Below are positions 9,046 to 20,232 of a stretch of DNA of 64,000 nucleotides, in pieces (position 1 is the stretch's first letter; the number at the start of each line of letters is the position of its first letter). This stretch comes from Steroidobacteraceae bacterium. GTDB lineage: Bacteria; Pseudomonadota; Gammaproteobacteria; Steroidobacterales; Steroidobacteraceae. The stretch is taken from positions 62,001-126,000 of the forward strand of contig JAPZRU010000008.1 in NCBI GenBank assembly GCA_027531255.1, in the 5' to 3' direction. The position numbers and the translations under genes were made by a program. Under the pieces are notes generated by a model. The model made no database searches, was not told where the DNA came from, and saw only the letters and a program-made list of their open reading frames with translations.

Positions 9046-10841
9046 GCCAGGCCTATCCGTTCGTCGATCACACCTACGACGTCGTCGTCGTAGGGGCGGG
9101 CGGCGCGGGGCTCCGCGCCACGTTCGGCCTCGCGGAGGCCGGCTTCTCGGTGGCGAACCTGACCAAGGTCTTCCCGACCCGCAGCCATACCGTGGCCGCG
9201 CAGGGCGGCATCTCGGCTGCGCTCGGCAACATGGGCGAGGACGACTGGCGCTTCCACTACTACGACACGATCAAGGGCTCCGACTGGCTCGGGGACCAGG
9301 ACGCGATCGAGTACATGTGCAAGGAGGCGCCGGCCGCCGTCATCGAGCTCGAGCACTACGGCGTGCCGTTCTCGCGCACCGAGGACGGCCGCATCTACCA
9401 GCGGCCGTTCGGCGGGATGACCACGCACTACGGCAAGGGCATCGCGCAGCGCACCTGCGCCGCGGCGGATCGCACCGGTCACGCGATGCTGCACACGCTG
9501 TACCAGCAGTCGCTGAAGCACGAGGCCACGTTCTACGTCGAGTTCTTCGCGATCGACCTGATCATGGAGAACGGCCCGAACGGTCCCGAGTGCCGCGGCG
9601 TCGTCGCGCTCGACATGGCCGAGGGCGTCCTGCACCGCTTCCGCGCCCACCGCGTGATCCTCGCGACCGGCGGCTACGGCCGCGCGTACTTCTCGTGCAC
9701 GTCCGCGCACACCTGCACCGGCGACGGCGGCGGCATGGTCGCGCGCGCGGGCCTGCCGCTGCAGGACATGGAGTTCGTGCAGTTCCACCCGACCGGCATC
9801 TACGGCTCCGGCTGCCTCATCACCGAGGGCTCGCGCGGCGAGGGCGGCTACCTCACGAACTCGAAGGGCGAGCGCTTCATGGAGCGCTACGCGCCCAACG
9901 CGAAGGACCTCGCCAGCCGCGACGTCGTCTCGCGCTCGATGACGATCGAGATCCGCGAGGGTCGCGGCGTCGGTGCGAACGCGGACCACATCCACCTGCA
10001 CCTCGAGCACCTGGGGCCGAAGGTCATCCACGAGCGGCTCCCCGGCATCGCGGAGACAGCGCGCATCTTCGCGGGCGTGGACGTCACGAAGGAGCCGATC
10101 CCGGTGCTGCCGACCGTGCACTACAACATGGGCGGCATCCCGACCAACATCCACGGCGAGGTGGTCACGCTGAAGGACGGGGACCCCGAGGCGGCGGTGC
10201 CCGGCCTGCTGGCGGTGGGCGAGGCCGCCTGCGTGTCCGTGCACGGCGCGAACCGGCTGGGCTCGAATTCGCTGCTCGACCTCGTCGTGTTCGGCCGCGC
10301 GGCGGCGAACCACCTGGCGAAGACGCTGAAGCCGGGCACCACGCACCGGCCGCTCGCGAAGGACGCCGGCGAGTTCGCGGTGGCGCGCCTCGACCGCCTG
10401 CGGCACGCGAACGGGTCGCGCCCGACGGCCGAGATCCGCGCCGAGATGCAGCGCGTGATGCAGAGCGACGCCGCGGTGTTCCGCACCGGCGAGTCGCTGG
10501 CCGAGGGCTGCGCGAAGCTCGCCAAGACCTTCGACTCGTTCGCCGACGTGCGCGTCACGGACCGTTCGCTGATCTGGAACACCGACCTCGTCGAGACGCT
10601 GGAGCTCGAGAACCTGCTGCTGCAGGCCGTCGCGACGGTCCAGAGCGCCGCGAACCGGAAGGAGAGCCGCGGCGCGCACGCGCGCGAGGACTACAAGGAC
10701 CGCGACGACGCGAACTGGCTGAAGCACACGCTCTGCTGGGTGAACGACAGGGGCGCGGCCTGCATCGACTACCGGCCGGTGCACCTCAACACCCTGACGA
10801 ACGAGGTCGAGCCGGTGCCGCCGAAGGCGCGCACCTACTGA
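9042..10841 (+). CDS. sdhA: Succinate dehydrogenase flavoprotein subunit
   Basis: SdhA oxidises succinate to fumarate with covalently bound FAD. The 599-residue product has the Rossmann motif [15 protein letters not shown] at residues 14-28 and the FAD-attachment histidine in [10 protein letters not shown]. It also has the substrate-site segment [11 protein letters not shown] with the downstream SRGEGGYL, and [15 protein letters not shown] near residue 400. Full length is normal (588-600). It is coupled to sdhD by an ATGA overlap and is followed by sdhB after 75 bp. Two candidate maturation factors, the SDHAF4-like protein and SdhE, flank the operon and are both expected to act on this subunit. 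Confidence 0.98.
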   Translation: MSQAYPFVDHTYDVVVVGAGGAGLRATFGLAEAGFSVANLTKVFPTRSHTVAAQGGISAALGNMGEDDWRFHYYDTIKGSDWLGDQDAIEYMCKEAPAAVIELEHYGVPFSRTEDGRIYQRPFGGMTTHYGKGIAQRTCAAADRTGHAMLHTLYQQSLKHEATFYVEFFAIDLIMENGPNGPECRGVVALDMAEGVLHRFRAHRVILATGGYGRAYFSCTSAHTCTGDGGGMVARAGLPLQDMEFVQFHPTGIYGSGCLITEGSRGEGGYLTNSKGERFMERYAPNAKDLASRDVVSRSMTIEIREGRGVGANADHIHLHLEHLGPKVIHERLPGIAETARIFAGVDVTKEPIPVLPTVHYNMGGIPTNIHGEVVTLKDGDPEAAVPGLLAVGEAACVSVHGANRLGSNSLLDLVVFGRAAANHLAKTLKPGTTHRPLAKDAGEFAVARLDRLRHANGSRPTAEIRAEMQRVMQSDAAVFRTGESLAEGCAKLAKTFDSFADVRVTDRSLIWNTDLVETLELENLLLQAVATVQSAANRKESRGAHAREDYKDRDDANWLKHTLCWVNDRGAACIDYRPVHLNTLTNEVEPVPPKARTY

Positions 10842-10916
10842 GGCCGGCGGCCTCGCGAACTGGGATCCACCGGCCGGCGGCCCCTGCGGCGCCGTCGGCC
10901 CCGACGAGGTAAGGCG

Positions 10917-11705
10917 ATGGTTGCGTTCACCCTGCCCGCGAACTCGCGCTACAAGGACCAGGCCGGCAAGGTCCACAAGGCACCGGCCGACGCCAGGCGC
11001 GTCAAGACGTTCCGGATCTACCGCTTCGATCCCACGAACGGCGAGAAGCCGCGGATCGACACCTACGAGGTCGATCTCGACAGGTGCGGCCCGATGGTCC
11101 TGGACGCGCTGTTCAAGATCAAGAACGAAGTCGATCCGACGCTGACGTTCCGCCGCTCGTGCCGCGAGGGCATCTGCGGCAGCTGCGCGATGAACATCGA
11201 CGGCGTCAACACGCTCGCGTGCACGAAGTCGATCGCGGACGTGAAGGGCGAGGTACGGATCTTCCCGCTGCCGCACATGCCGGTCGTCAAGGACCTCGTG
11301 CCGGACCTGACGATGTTCTACGCGCAGTACGCGTCGGTGAAGCCGTGGCTGCAGACGCGCACGCCGGCGCCGCCGGACCGCGAGCGGCTGCAGTCGAAGG
11401 AGGACCAGGAGAAGATCGACCGGCCGTCCGCGTGCATCCTGTGCGCCTGCTGCTCGACTTCGTGCCCGAGCTACTGGTGGAACGGCGACCGCTATCTCGG
11501 CCCCGCGGCGCTGCTCGCCGCCTACCGCTGGATCATCGACTCGCGCGACGAGGCGACCGGCGAACGGCTCGATGCGCTCGAGGATCCGTTCAAGCTGTAC
11601 CGGTGCCACACGATCATGAACTGCACCGAGGCGTGCCCGAAGGACCTGAACCCGGCGCGGGCGATCGCCGAGATCAAGAAGATGCTGGTGGAGCGCCAGC
11701 ACTGA
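10917..11705 (+). CDS. sdhB: Succinate dehydrogenase iron-sulfur subunit
   Basis: SdhB passes electrons from SdhA to quinone through three iron-sulfur clusters. The 262-residue product shows the [2Fe-2S] motif CREGICGSC with a later cysteine in LACTKSI, the [4Fe-4S] motif [15 protein letters not shown], and [17 protein letters not shown] for the [3Fe-4S]/[4Fe-4S] ligands. The N-terminus is longer than in E. coli SdhB (238), as is common in alpha- and some gammaproteobacteria. The ATG at 10917 follows GAGGTAAG, a good ribosome-binding site. Confidence 0.98.
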   Translation: MVAFTLPANSRYKDQAGKVHKAPADARRVKTFRIYRFDPTNGEKPRIDTYEVDLDRCGPMVLDALFKIKNEVDPTLTFRRSCREGICGSCAMNIDGVNTLACTKSIADVKGEVRIFPLPHMPVVKDLVPDLTMFYAQYASVKPWLQTRTPAPPDRERLQSKEDQEKIDRPSACILCACCSTSCPSYWWNGDRYLGPAALLAAYRWIIDSRDEATGERLDALEDPFKLYRCHTIMNCTEACPKDLNPARAIAEIKKMLVERQH

Positions 11706-11731
11706 GCGGGCGGCCGGGGGCGGGGCGCGAC

Positions 11732-12070
11732 GTGGGCGACCGGACGGTGCCGGGCGGCGCGGACGCTGCCGACGCGCTCGAGGCGGCCCTGCTCGCCGAG
11801 CCGGGGAGCCCTGAGTGGAAGCGCCTGCGGTGGCGCGCGGGCCGCCGCGGGATGAAGGAACTGGACGTCCTGTTCGCGCGCTATCTGGAGCACGGCTGGC
11901 CGACCGCGGACGCCGCGGAACGGCGCGCGTTCCTGGCGCTCCTCGAACTGCAGGATCCGGAACTCGCGCGGCTCGTGCTCGCGCGCGCCGGCGTCGTCGC
12001 CGAGGATCCGGCCCGCGCCGCGCTCGTGGAGAAACTCACGGATGGCCGGTACGCCCGCCTGCCGGCTTGA
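11732..12070 (+). CDS. sdhE: FAD assembly factor SdhE (YgfY)
   Basis: SdhE binds SdhA and promotes covalent flavinylation. The core motif appears as [20 protein letters not shown], equivalent to the conserved RRGMxExD segment of E. coli SdhE, followed by the helical region [17 protein letters not shown]. The GTG at 11732 gives 112 residues, about 25 more than E. coli, with an extra N-terminal stretch of low complexity; a GTG at 11747 is an alternative. It lies 26 bp after sdhB and overlaps ygfX by 29 bp, reproducing the E. coli sdhE-ygfX pairing. Confidence 0.92.
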   Translation: MGDRTVPGGADAADALEAALLAEPGSPEWKRLRWRAGRRGMKELDVLFARYLEHGWPTADAAERRAFLALLELQDPELARLVLARAGVVAEDPARAALVEKLTDGRYARLPA

Positions 12071-12470
12071 GCCACGCCGTCGGCCCGGCCTCGCGCCCGT
12101 CGCGGGCGCGGCCGTGGGGTCGGTCCTGCTGGTCCTGCTCGTGGTCGACCTGCCGCTCCCCCTCCGGTTCCCGCTGCTGGTTGCTTTCTGTGTCGCCGCG
12201 TACGCGCTGCACCGGCAACTGGCAGCCGACACGGCGCCGCGGCGGCTCGAGTGGGCCGCGGACGGCGGCTGGACGGTCGACGGCCGGCAGGCGCGTCTCG
12301 CCGGCAGCACCCGGGTCTACCCCGGACTGGTGCTGCTCCGGTTCCGGGAGCGCGGCGTGAGGGCGTGCTGGGTGCTGCGCGGCGAGATTCCCGCGGACGA
12401 TTTCCGGCGCCTCAAGGCGCGGCTGCGGCTGGGATCGCCGGACCGCGGGTCGCCGGTCGGAAGTTCGTAG
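12042..12470 (+). CDS. ygfX: YgfX/CptA-like inner membrane protein
   Basis: The 142-residue product has two adjacent hydrophobic helices in the first third, including [15 protein letters not shown] and a following one near residue 45, then a soluble tail with DGGWTVDG and [11 protein letters not shown]. This architecture, overlap with sdhE and length identify the YgfX (CptA) family. E. coli YgfX was described as a membrane toxin acting on cytoskeletal proteins with SdhE/YgfY as its partner, though the respiratory role of SdhE is better supported. Sequence identity in the family is low, so the call relies partly on synteny. Confidence 0.8.
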   Translation: MAGTPACRLEPRRRPGLAPVAGAAVGSVLLVLLVVDLPLPLRFPLLVAFCVAAYALHRQLAADTAPRRLEWAADGGWTVDGRQARLAGSTRVYPGLVLLRFRERGVRACWVLRGEIPADDFRRLKARLRLGSPDRGSPVGSS

Positions 12471-12480
12471 GTAGTGCCCC

Positions 12481-12489
12481 TGCTAGAAT
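12481..12489 (+). promoter_or_regulatory. Extended -10 promoter upstream of rpoE
   Basis: TGC-TAGAAT at 12481-12489 is a strong vegetative extended -10 element. It starts 11 bases after the ygfX stop and lies about 155 bp before the rpoE start, giving basal transcription in addition to the sigma-E type promoter downstream. No good -35 is seen. Inferred from sequence. Confidence 0.55.
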
Positions 12490-12558
12490 CCCGGGCCTCA
12501 CCGGTACACGGTTTCTTCATGCGCCAATCGCCGGAGCGTCGCCTCGTGCCGGAACCTC

Positions 12559-12583
12559 GAAAGTTCCCGGGGCGCGAACTTTC
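12559..12583. repeat. Inverted repeat overlapping the sigma-E -35
   Basis: GAAAGTTC at 12559-12566 and GAACTTTC at 12576-12583 are perfect 8-bp inverted arms around a 9-base spacer. A second partly overlapping pair, GGAAC 12551-12555 and GTTCC 12563-12567, lies just upstream. The right arm contains the sigma-E -35 on the plus strand, and the left arm has the same -35 sequence on the minus strand. Confidence 0.75.
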
Positions 12584-12602
12584 CCGCCGGCGGGCGGTCT
12601 AC
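12576..12602 (+). promoter_or_regulatory. Sigma-E (AlgU/RpoE) autoregulatory promoter
   Basis: GAACTT at 12576-12581, a 16-base spacer and TCTAC at 12598-12602 fit the RpoE/AlgU consensus GAACTT-N16/17-TCtrA. The site lies about 40 bp before the rpoE start codon, where autoregulated rpoE/algU promoters are found in other gammaproteobacteria. The -35 also forms the right arm of an 8-bp inverted repeat. Confidence 0.7.
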
Positions 12603-12643
12603 CAGCCGCATCCCGGGTGCGGCCGACGTCCGGGATCCGCGCG

Positions 12644-13243
12644 GTGAGCGGCGAGACCAGCGACCTGGCGCTCGTCGAACGCGTCCAGCGCGGCGACCGC
12701 AAGGCCTTCGACGTACTGGTGCTGCGGTACCAGCACAAGGTGCTGAAGCTCGTCATGCGCTACATCCGGGACGCCGCCGAGGCGGAAGACGTCGCGCAGG
12801 AAGCGTTCGTCAAGGCGTACCGGGCGCTTCCCGCGTTTCGCGGCGACAGCGCCTTCTACACCTGGCTGTACCGCATCGCGATCAACACCGCCAAGAACGC
12901 CCTCGTGTCGAGCAAGCGCCGACCGATCGACTACGACCTCGACCTGCAGGATCCCGAGCAGTACGACATGGCGGCCCGCCTCAAGGACTCCGAGACCCCG
13001 GAAGGCCTGCTGCTCACGGACGAGATCCGTGAGACCGTCAACGCGGCTATCGCTGACCTGCCCGAGGATCTGCGCACCGCGATCGTGCTGCGCGAGATCG
13101 ACGGCCTCAGCTACGAGGAGATCGCCGCGGCGATGGACTGCCCCGTCGGCACCGTGCGCTCGCGCATCTTCCGCGCGCGCGAGGCGATCGACCGTCGCCT
13201 CCGCCCCATCTTCGACGCCGGCCTCGGACGACCCGAGGAATGA
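12644..13243 (+). CDS. rpoE: RNA polymerase sigma factor RpoE (AlgU type)
   Basis: This group 4 (ECF) sigma factor directs the envelope-stress response. The 199-residue product matches the family length. Region 2 contains DLALVERVQRGDRKAFDVLV and EAEDVAQEAFVKAYRALPAF; region 4 contains LPEDLRTAIVLREIDGLSYE and the helix-turn-helix AMDCPVGTVRSRIFRARE. The GTG start at 12644 gives the usual N-terminus; longer upstream frames extend only through the promoter region. It is followed by its expected anti-sigma factor rseA after 22 bp and by rseB. Confidence 0.96.
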   Translation: MSGETSDLALVERVQRGDRKAFDVLVLRYQHKVLKLVMRYIRDAAEAEDVAQEAFVKAYRALPAFRGDSAFYTWLYRIAINTAKNALVSSKRRPIDYDLDLQDPEQYDMAARLKDSETPEGLLLTDEIRETVNAAIADLPEDLRTAIVLREIDGLSYEEIAAAMDCPVGTVRSRIFRAREAIDRRLRPIFDAGLGRPEE

Positions 13244-13265
13244 ACTTCCACCGAGCCTGCCCGCC

Positions 13266-13967
13266 ATGAGCGAAACACTCCACGAACAGCTCTCGGCCCT
13301 GCTCGACGGCGAACTGCCGCCCGAGGAGACCGAACTCCTGCTGAAGCGCCTCGAGCGAGATCAGGCGCTGCGCGGCACGCTGGCTCGCTACAACCTCGCG
13401 GGAGACGTGCTGCGCGGCGATCGCGCCCAGGCGTCGCCGCGCTTCCCGCTGAAGGTCTCGCAGGCCATCGCGCGCGAGGCGCCGCACGTCGCGGCGGTGG
13501 CGGCGGCGGGAGCGGCCGCGACCCCGGCGGTGCACACGGCTGCGAGCCGTCGCGCGCCGCGCTGGCTGCAGTCCGTGGTCGGACTCGCCACGGCGGCCGC
13601 CGTCGCGACCGTCGCGGTGGTCGTGCTCCAGCGGGATCCCGCGCCCGGCGTCGGTCCCGGTGCGGGCATCCCCGTCGCGTCGACGGCGGCGCCGGCCACG
13701 AATGAAGTGACGGCCGCAGCGCCCGCGCCGGCGGCCGTGGCTCCCTATGCCGCGCCGGGCGAGGGCGCGGTGGCCACGCTCGCGGGGACCGGCGAGCCGC
13801 TCAGCTACGTCACGCCGCCGGCGCCGGGCGGCGCGGTCCGCACCATCCCCGACGCGCAACTCGCGAACTACGTCGTGGCGCATTCGGAGTTCAGCTCGCC
13901 GCTCGGGCGGCGCAGCGTGCTCACGGGCCTGATGGTCGGCCAGGCGCCGGTCGAAGGGGCGCGCTGA
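13266..13967 (+). CDS. rseA: Anti-sigma-E factor RseA/MucA
   Basis: RseA holds RpoE inactive at the inner membrane until regulated proteolysis. The N-terminal cytoplasmic domain (ETLHEQLSALLDGELPPEE, then LERDQALRGTLARYNLAGDVLRG) is the family signature and covers about residues 1-70. A single transmembrane helix follows near residues 104-119 (VVGLATAAAVATVAVV), then an Ala/Pro-rich periplasmic part ending YVVAHSEFSSPLGRRSVLTG, also seen in MucA-type proteins. At 233 residues it is slightly longer than the roughly 195-215 of its relatives, mostly because of the low-complexity linker. Confidence 0.93.
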   Translation: MSETLHEQLSALLDGELPPEETELLLKRLERDQALRGTLARYNLAGDVLRGDRAQASPRFPLKVSQAIAREAPHVAAVAAAGAAATPAVHTAASRRAPRWLQSVVGLATAAAVATVAVVVLQRDPAPGVGPGAGIPVASTAAPATNEVTAAAPAPAAVAPYAAPGEGAVATLAGTGEPLSYVTPPAPGGAVRTIPDAQLANYVVAHSEFSSPLGRRSVLTGLMVGQAPVEGAR

Positions 13968-13969
13968 AC

Positions 13970-14986
13970 GTGCGTCGGACGGGCTCGATGCGCACGCCGC
14001 GGCTCGCGCCGCTCGCGGGCTGGTGGCTGGTCTGGACGGCGTTCCTGTTCGCGGCGCCGGCGGTCCGCGCCGACGCGGACGACCCGCGCGCGTGGCTCGA
14101 TTCGATGAACGAGGCGCTCGCCTCGCGCACCTACGACGGCGAGTTCCTGCACCTCTCCAACGGGCGCGTCGAGAAGATGCGGATCCTGCACCGCGCGAGC
14201 GGCGGTCGCATCTCCGAGCGGCTCGTCAGCCTGTCGGGCAGCGGCCGCGAGATCGTGCGCAGCGACGGCGAAGTGCAGTGCTACCTCCCGGACCAGCGGA
14301 AGGTGCTGGTCGAGTCGCGGGAGGAGCGCGGGCCGCTGCTCGGCACCCTGCCGCGCTTCGACGCGAACGTCGAGCAGCACTACCGCCTCGAGATCGTCGG
14401 GCGCGCGCGCTCGGTGCTCGGCCGCCCGGCGCGCATCGTCGCGGTCACGCCGCGCGACGCGTATCGGTTCGGGTACCGGCTATGGATCGACGAACAGTCG
14501 CGCATGCCGGTGCGCACCGACCTCTGCGACGCGCAGGGCAACGTGCTCGAGCAGGTGCTGTTCACCTCCCTGAACCTCAACGTGTCGATCCCGGACGCCG
14601 CGTTCCGGCCGGCGGTCAGGCCCGACGGCTTCGAGTGGGTGCGCCAGGGGCGCGGGCTCGCCACGACGGCCGAGGGCACGGGCTGGCGCCTCCTGCGCCT
14701 GCCGCCCGGGTTCCGTCTCAGTTCCACCAGCCAGCAGCGGCTGTCCGGCAACGACCGGCCCGCGATGCACATGGTCCTCTCGGACGGGCTCGCCTCGGTC
14801 TCCGTGTTCATCGAGACGCCGACCGCGGCACGCCCGGCGGCGACGGGGCAGGGGCGCGTCGGTTCCGCGTTCGCGTACTCGACCGTCGTCCGGGGCCACC
14901 AGGTGACGGCCGTGGGCGAGGTCCCGCCGCAGACCGTCCAGTTCATCGCGTCCGGCGTGGTCCCCGCCGAGCAGGCCCGCCGCTGA
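13970..14986 (+). CDS. rseB: Sigma-E regulatory protein RseB/MucB
   Basis: RseB is a periplasmic lipid/LPS-sensing protein that shields RseA from the protease DegS. The 338-residue product has an N-terminal signal peptide (WWLVWTAFLFAAPAVRADA) and the MucB/RseB N-terminal domain with YDGEFLHLSNGRVEKMRILH. The C-terminal domain contains LPPGFRLSSTSQQRL and VFIETP. A GTG at 13970 begins 2 bp after the rseA stop; an ATG at 13988 would give a shorter and more typical signal sequence. The following position, occupied by mucC/mucD in Pseudomonas, holds a glutaredoxin-like gene. Confidence 0.92.
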   Translation: MRRTGSMRTPRLAPLAGWWLVWTAFLFAAPAVRADADDPRAWLDSMNEALASRTYDGEFLHLSNGRVEKMRILHRASGGRISERLVSLSGSGREIVRSDGEVQCYLPDQRKVLVESREERGPLLGTLPRFDANVEQHYRLEIVGRARSVLGRPARIVAVTPRDAYRFGYRLWIDEQSRMPVRTDLCDAQGNVLEQVLFTSLNLNVSIPDAAFRPAVRPDGFEWVRQGRGLATTAEGTGWRLLRLPPGFRLSSTSQQRLSGNDRPAMHMVLSDGLASVSVFIETPTAARPAATGQGRVGSAFAYSTVVRGHQVTAVGEVPPQTVQFIASGVVPAEQARR

Positions 14987-15000
14987 GCACCGGGCGGCTG

Positions 15001-15231
15001 GTGGTCTGGTCGCGCGAGGGCTGCGGCCTCTGCGACGAACTCGTCGAGGAACTGGCCCCGTGGGCGGCCGCGCGCGGCTGGGCTCTCGAGGTCCGCGACG
15101 TCGACGACGACCCCGAGGCGCGGCGCCGGTTCGGGCTGAAGATCCCCGTCCTGGTGCTCGACGGCACCGTGGTGTGCCATGGCCGGCTCGACCTGCCGGA
15201 ACTGGAGCGCCTCGTCCGCGGCCGGCCCTGA
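15001..15231 (+). CDS. Glutaredoxin-like (DUF836) family protein
   Basis: This 76-residue thioredoxin-fold protein has a CGLC active-site-like motif in [17 protein letters not shown] and the cis-proline segment [13 protein letters not shown]. It is a short glutaredoxin relative found next to lepA in many gammaproteobacteria. The GTG at 15001 is 14 bp after rseB; the only in-frame codon further upstream is a non-standard CTG overlapping the rseB stop. A redox role is likely from the motif, but the substrate is unknown. Confidence 0.85.
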   Translation: MVWSREGCGLCDELVEELAPWAAARGWALEVRDVDDDPEARRRFGLKIPVLVLDGTVVCHGRLDLPELERLVRGRP

Positions 15232-15313
15232 ACCGCCGCGGGCCCGTGGATGCCGCCGGCCGCGCCGCGTCGCGCCCCGTGAGCCGGCGCGCGGCGGGCG
15301 CCGGGGGCACCGC

Positions 15314-15322
15314 TGCTATACT
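15314..15322 (+). promoter_or_regulatory. Extended -10 promoter for the lepA operon
   Basis: TGC-TATACT at 15314-15322 is a near-consensus extended -10 in an otherwise very GC-rich gap, 67 bp before the lepA ATG. No -35 match is seen. It probably starts the long lepA-to-GGDEF run. Confidence 0.6.
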
Positions 15323-15388
15323 CCCGGGTCACGCGTTTACCGCCCGCCGGCCCCGGTTCCCCCCGGCCGGTCCCGGGCACGGGTCCCG

Positions 15389-17182
<1,794 letters not shown>

Positions 17183-17189
17183 GCCGGCC

Positions 17190-18041
17190 GTGGTCGTCGA
17201 TTTCTCCTTCATCCTCGTGGTGCTGGCCGCGCTGACGGGCGCGATCTGGGCCTTCGACCGCGCGCTGCTGGCGCGCCGCCGCGGCGCGGCGGCTCGCGAG
17301 CCGATCGTCGTCGAGTACGCGCGCTCGTTCTTCCCGATCATCCTGATCGTGCTGGTGGTGCGCTCGTTCCTGTTCGAGCCGTTCCGGATCCCGTCCGACT
17401 CGATGATGCCGACGCTGCTCGACGGCGACTTCATCTTCGTCTCGAAGTACGCCTACGGGCTGCGGTTGCCGGTGGCCAACACGAAGTTCTACGAGATCGG
17501 CGCCCCCGAACGCGGCGACGTCATCGTGTTCCGCAAGCCCGCGGACCCGTCGGTGAACTACATCAAGCGGCTGGTCGGGCTGCCCGGGGACCGGATCCAG
17601 GTGCGCGGCGACGCCATCTGGGTGAACGGGCGCGCGGCGAAGGTGGACGCCTCGGGGCCGTTCACCGACGACGAGTGCTACCGGAACTTCCGCGAGGGCG
17701 AGGAGCAGCTGGGCGGGCACCGCCACCGGATGATGTACTGCCCCGGGCAGACCACGAGCTATGGACGCGGCTGCCAGGGCGAACGCAACCTGAACGAGTG
17801 CCTCGCGCCGCTGGCGCTGGCGAGTTCACCGGTCGGCGCGGATGTCGACTTCGAGACGGTCGTGCCGGAAGGGCACTATTTCTTCATGGGCGACAACCGG
17901 GATAACAGCCAGGACAGCCGCTTCCCCGAGGTGGGCTTCGTGCCGGAAGGCAACCTCGTCGGCAAGGCGGTGCGGATCTGGCTCAGCTGGGGCGGCGGCT
18001 CGGGCCCGAACTGGGACCGGATCGGCATGGCGATCCGCTGA
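17190..18041 (+). CDS. lepB: Signal peptidase I
   Basis: LepB removes signal peptides from exported proteins at the inner membrane. The catalytic dyad is visible as Ser71 (IPSDSMMPTL) and Lys126 (NYIKRLVGLPGDR), with the late box GDNRDNSQDSRFP. Two N-terminal transmembrane helices lie near residues 5-22 and 47-62. Length (283) is within the family range. A GTG start is used at 17190. Adjacency to lepA is the standard arrangement. Confidence 0.97.
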   Translation: MVVDFSFILVVLAALTGAIWAFDRALLARRRGAAAREPIVVEYARSFFPIILIVLVVRSFLFEPFRIPSDSMMPTLLDGDFIFVSKYAYGLRLPVANTKFYEIGAPERGDVIVFRKPADPSVNYIKRLVGLPGDRIQVRGDAIWVNGRAAKVDASGPFTDDECYRNFREGEEQLGGHRHRMMYCPGQTTSYGRGCQGERNLNECLAPLALASSPVGADVDFETVVPEGHYFFMGDNRDNSQDSRFPEVGFVPEGNLVGKAVRIWLSWGGGSGPNWDRIGMAIR

Positions 18042-18084
18042 GGGCCGGGCACGTCGGGGGCATCGGGACAATGAGGGACTGGAC

Positions 18085-18456
18085 GTGAAACAGCACCAGC
18101 GCGGCAAGACCTTCTTCGGCACGCTGATCCTCGTGGCGTTCGTCGGGCTGTTCGTGTTCGCGGGGATCAAGCTGGCGCCCGCGTACCTCGAGTACATGAA
18201 GGTTGCGCGCGTGCTCGAGGACCTGAAGAGCCAAGCGGCGGGCGGCGTAGCGGGCGGTCCGCAGGCGATCCGCAGCGCGCTCGCGAAGCGCTTCGACATC
18301 GAGATGGTGAACAGCATCGGGCCGCGCGACGTCGAGATCACGCGCGAGGGCGACGTCTTCAACGTGCGGGCCGCGTACTCGCGCGAGGAGAAGTTCGTCG
18401 CCAACGTCAGTTTCCTGCTGCACTTCGACAAGACCGTCGCGGTGCCGGCGACTTGA
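18085..18456 (+). CDS. DUF4845 single-pass membrane protein
   Basis: The 123-residue product has one N-terminal transmembrane helix (FFGTLILVAFVGLFVFAGI) followed by KLAPAYLEYMKVARVLEDL and a soluble domain with SIGPRDVEITREGDVFNV. Position between lepB and rnc and these features identify the DUF4845 family, whose function is unknown. The GTG at 18085 follows GAGGG with good spacing. It is part of the lepA-lepB-rnc-era transcription unit. Confidence 0.88.
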   Translation: MKQHQRGKTFFGTLILVAFVGLFVFAGIKLAPAYLEYMKVARVLEDLKSQAAGGVAGGPQAIRSALAKRFDIEMVNSIGPRDVEITREGDVFNVRAAYSREEKFVANVSFLLHFDKTVAVPAT

Positions 18457-18466
18457 GGCGGGCGGC

Positions 18467-19225
18467 GTGACCGCGGCGGCCGACTGGGCGGCCCGTGCGC
18501 TCGGCCACCGGTTCGCCGACGCGGATCTCGTCACGGCCGCGCTGACCCACCGCAGCGCGCGCGGCAGCCACAACGAGCGCCTCGAGTTCCTCGGCGACGC
18601 GGTGCTGAGCCTCGGCGTCGCGGGACTCCTGTTCCGCGAGTTCGGGGCCGCCGCGGAGGGGGATCTCAGCCGCTATCGCGCGGCGCTCGTCAGTGGCGAG
18701 GCGCTCGCCGACGTCGCCGAGTCGCTCGGCGTGGGCGAGCACCTGCGGCTGGGCCCCGGGGAGCTCAAGTCCGGCGGCTTCCGCCGGCGCTCGATCCTGG
18801 CCGACGCACTGGAGGCGCTGATCGGCGCGGTGTACCTCGACGCGGGATTCGAGGCGGCGCGGGCGCTGGTCGAGCGGCTCGTGCGCCCGCGGCTGGATTC
18901 CCTGCCGGCCGCGCTCGCGCTCAAGGACGCGAAGACGCGCCTGCAGGAGTGGCTGCAGGGGCGCGGATTGCCACTGCCGAGGTACGCCGTCCTCGACGTG
19001 CGCGGCGAGCCGCACGATCAGCTGTTCACGGTACGCTGCGAGATCGAGGCAGTGGGCGGGCCGTTCGAGGGACGCGGGCCGAGCCGGCGCCGTGCGGAAC
19101 AGGAGGCGGCCGAGGCCGCGCTGGAGCGGCTGATCACGAACCCCGCCGCCGTGGCGGAGTCGAAGGAAGCGCCTCCGCCCGTCGCGGGCGAGGGCGTGCG
19201 GTCGAGCGGCGGAGGCACGCGATGA
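18467..19225 (+). CDS. rnc: Ribonuclease III
   Basis: RNase III cleaves double-stranded RNA and processes rRNA. The signature [12 protein letters not shown] is present at about residues 36-47, with a second acidic cluster in [21 protein letters not shown]. The double-stranded-RNA-binding domain ([17 protein letters not shown]...[16 protein letters not shown]) follows. The C-terminal tail of about 25 residues is extra compared with E. coli (226 residues) and low in complexity. Its stop overlaps the era start (ATGA). Confidence 0.97.
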   Translation: MTAAADWAARALGHRFADADLVTAALTHRSARGSHNERLEFLGDAVLSLGVAGLLFREFGAAAEGDLSRYRAALVSGEALADVAESLGVGEHLRLGPGELKSGGFRRRSILADALEALIGAVYLDAGFEAARALVERLVRPRLDSLPAALALKDAKTRLQEWLQGRGLPLPRYAVLDVRGEPHDQLFTVRCEIEAVGGPFEGRGPSRRRAEQEAAEAALERLITNPAAVAESKEAPPPVAGEGVRSSGGGTR

Positions 19226-20220
19226 ACGAGGACAGGCGTCGGGGACGCGGGGACGCGGAGGCGGACCCGGGCGTGAGCCCGGAGGCGCTCGAGGGTGCCG
19301 GCCGGGACGACGCGACCGCGGTCGCGCCCGGGCATCGGGCGGGCTTCGCGGCACTGGTCGGTCGCCCGAACGTCGGCAAGTCGACGCTCCTGAACGCGCT
19401 GCTCGAGCGCAAGCTGTCGATCGTCACGCCGAAGCCGCAGACCACGCGGCACCGGATTCTCGGGATCCTCAGCCGGCCCGAGTACCAGATCGCGATCGTG
19501 GACACGCCGGGCATCCACGACGGCCATCGGCGGATGCTGAACCAGTACATGAACCGCTCCGCCGCGGCCTCGCTCGAGGACGCGGACGTCGTCGTGTTCG
19601 TCGTCGAGGCGCTGCGCTGGACCGACGAGGACGAGCGCGTGCTCGACCGCATCCGTCGGGCCGGCCGGCCGGCGGTGCTGGTCGTCAACAAGGTCGATCG
19701 CGCGCGGCCGAAGCTCCGCCTGCTGCCGTACATCGAGCAGCTGACGCAGAAGCACGCCTTCGCGGAGGTGCTGCCGCTGTCGGCGATGAAGCGCGACAAT
19801 CTCGCCCGCCTGCCGGCCGTGATCGCGCAGCAGCTGCCGGAATCGCCGCCGCTGTTCCCGCCCGAGCAGTACACGGACCGCAGCGAGAAGTTCCAGGCCG
19901 CGGAGATCATCCGCGAGAAGCTGACGCTGCGCCTGCAGGAGGAACTGCCGTACGGCCTCACGGTCGAGATCGAGCGTCTCGCGGAGCTCGAGGACGGGCG
20001 GCTCGAGATCCACGCGGTGATCTGGGTCGAGCGGCCCGGCCAGAAGGCGATCGTGATCGGCGAGGGCGGCGCGCTCCTGAAGGAGGTCGGCCGCGCCGCG
20101 CGCCTCGACCTCAACCGACTCTACGGCCGGCGCGTGCACCTCGAGCTCTGGGTCAAGGTGAAGGAGAACTGGGCCGACAGCGCGCAGGCCCTGCGCTCGT
20201 TCGGCTACGAGAGCCTCTGA
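19222..20220 (+). CDS. era: GTPase Era
   Basis: Era binds 16S rRNA and assists 30S maturation. It shows GRPNVGKST (G1), TTRHRILGI (G2), DTPGIHDG (G3), NKVDR (G4), SAMKRDN (G5), and a C-terminal KH domain with [18 protein letters not shown]. At 332 residues it exceeds the usual 300 because of a charged N-terminal extension of about 40 residues before the G domain. The ATG at 19222 overlaps the rnc stop; an internal start would be needed to remove the extension, but no better ribosome-binding site stands out. Confidence 0.97.
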   Translation: MNEDRRRGRGDAEADPGVSPEALEGAGRDDATAVAPGHRAGFAALVGRPNVGKSTLLNALLERKLSIVTPKPQTTRHRILGILSRPEYQIAIVDTPGIHDGHRRMLNQYMNRSAAASLEDADVVVFVVEALRWTDEDERVLDRIRRAGRPAVLVVNKVDRARPKLRLLPYIEQLTQKHAFAEVLPLSAMKRDNLARLPAVIAQQLPESPPLFPPEQYTDRSEKFQAAEIIREKLTLRLQEELPYGLTVEIERLAELEDGRLEIHAVIWVERPGQKAIVIGEGGALLKEVGRAARLDLNRLYGRRVHLELWVKVKENWADSAQALRSFGYESL

Positions 20221-20232
20221 GGCGCGGGCCCG

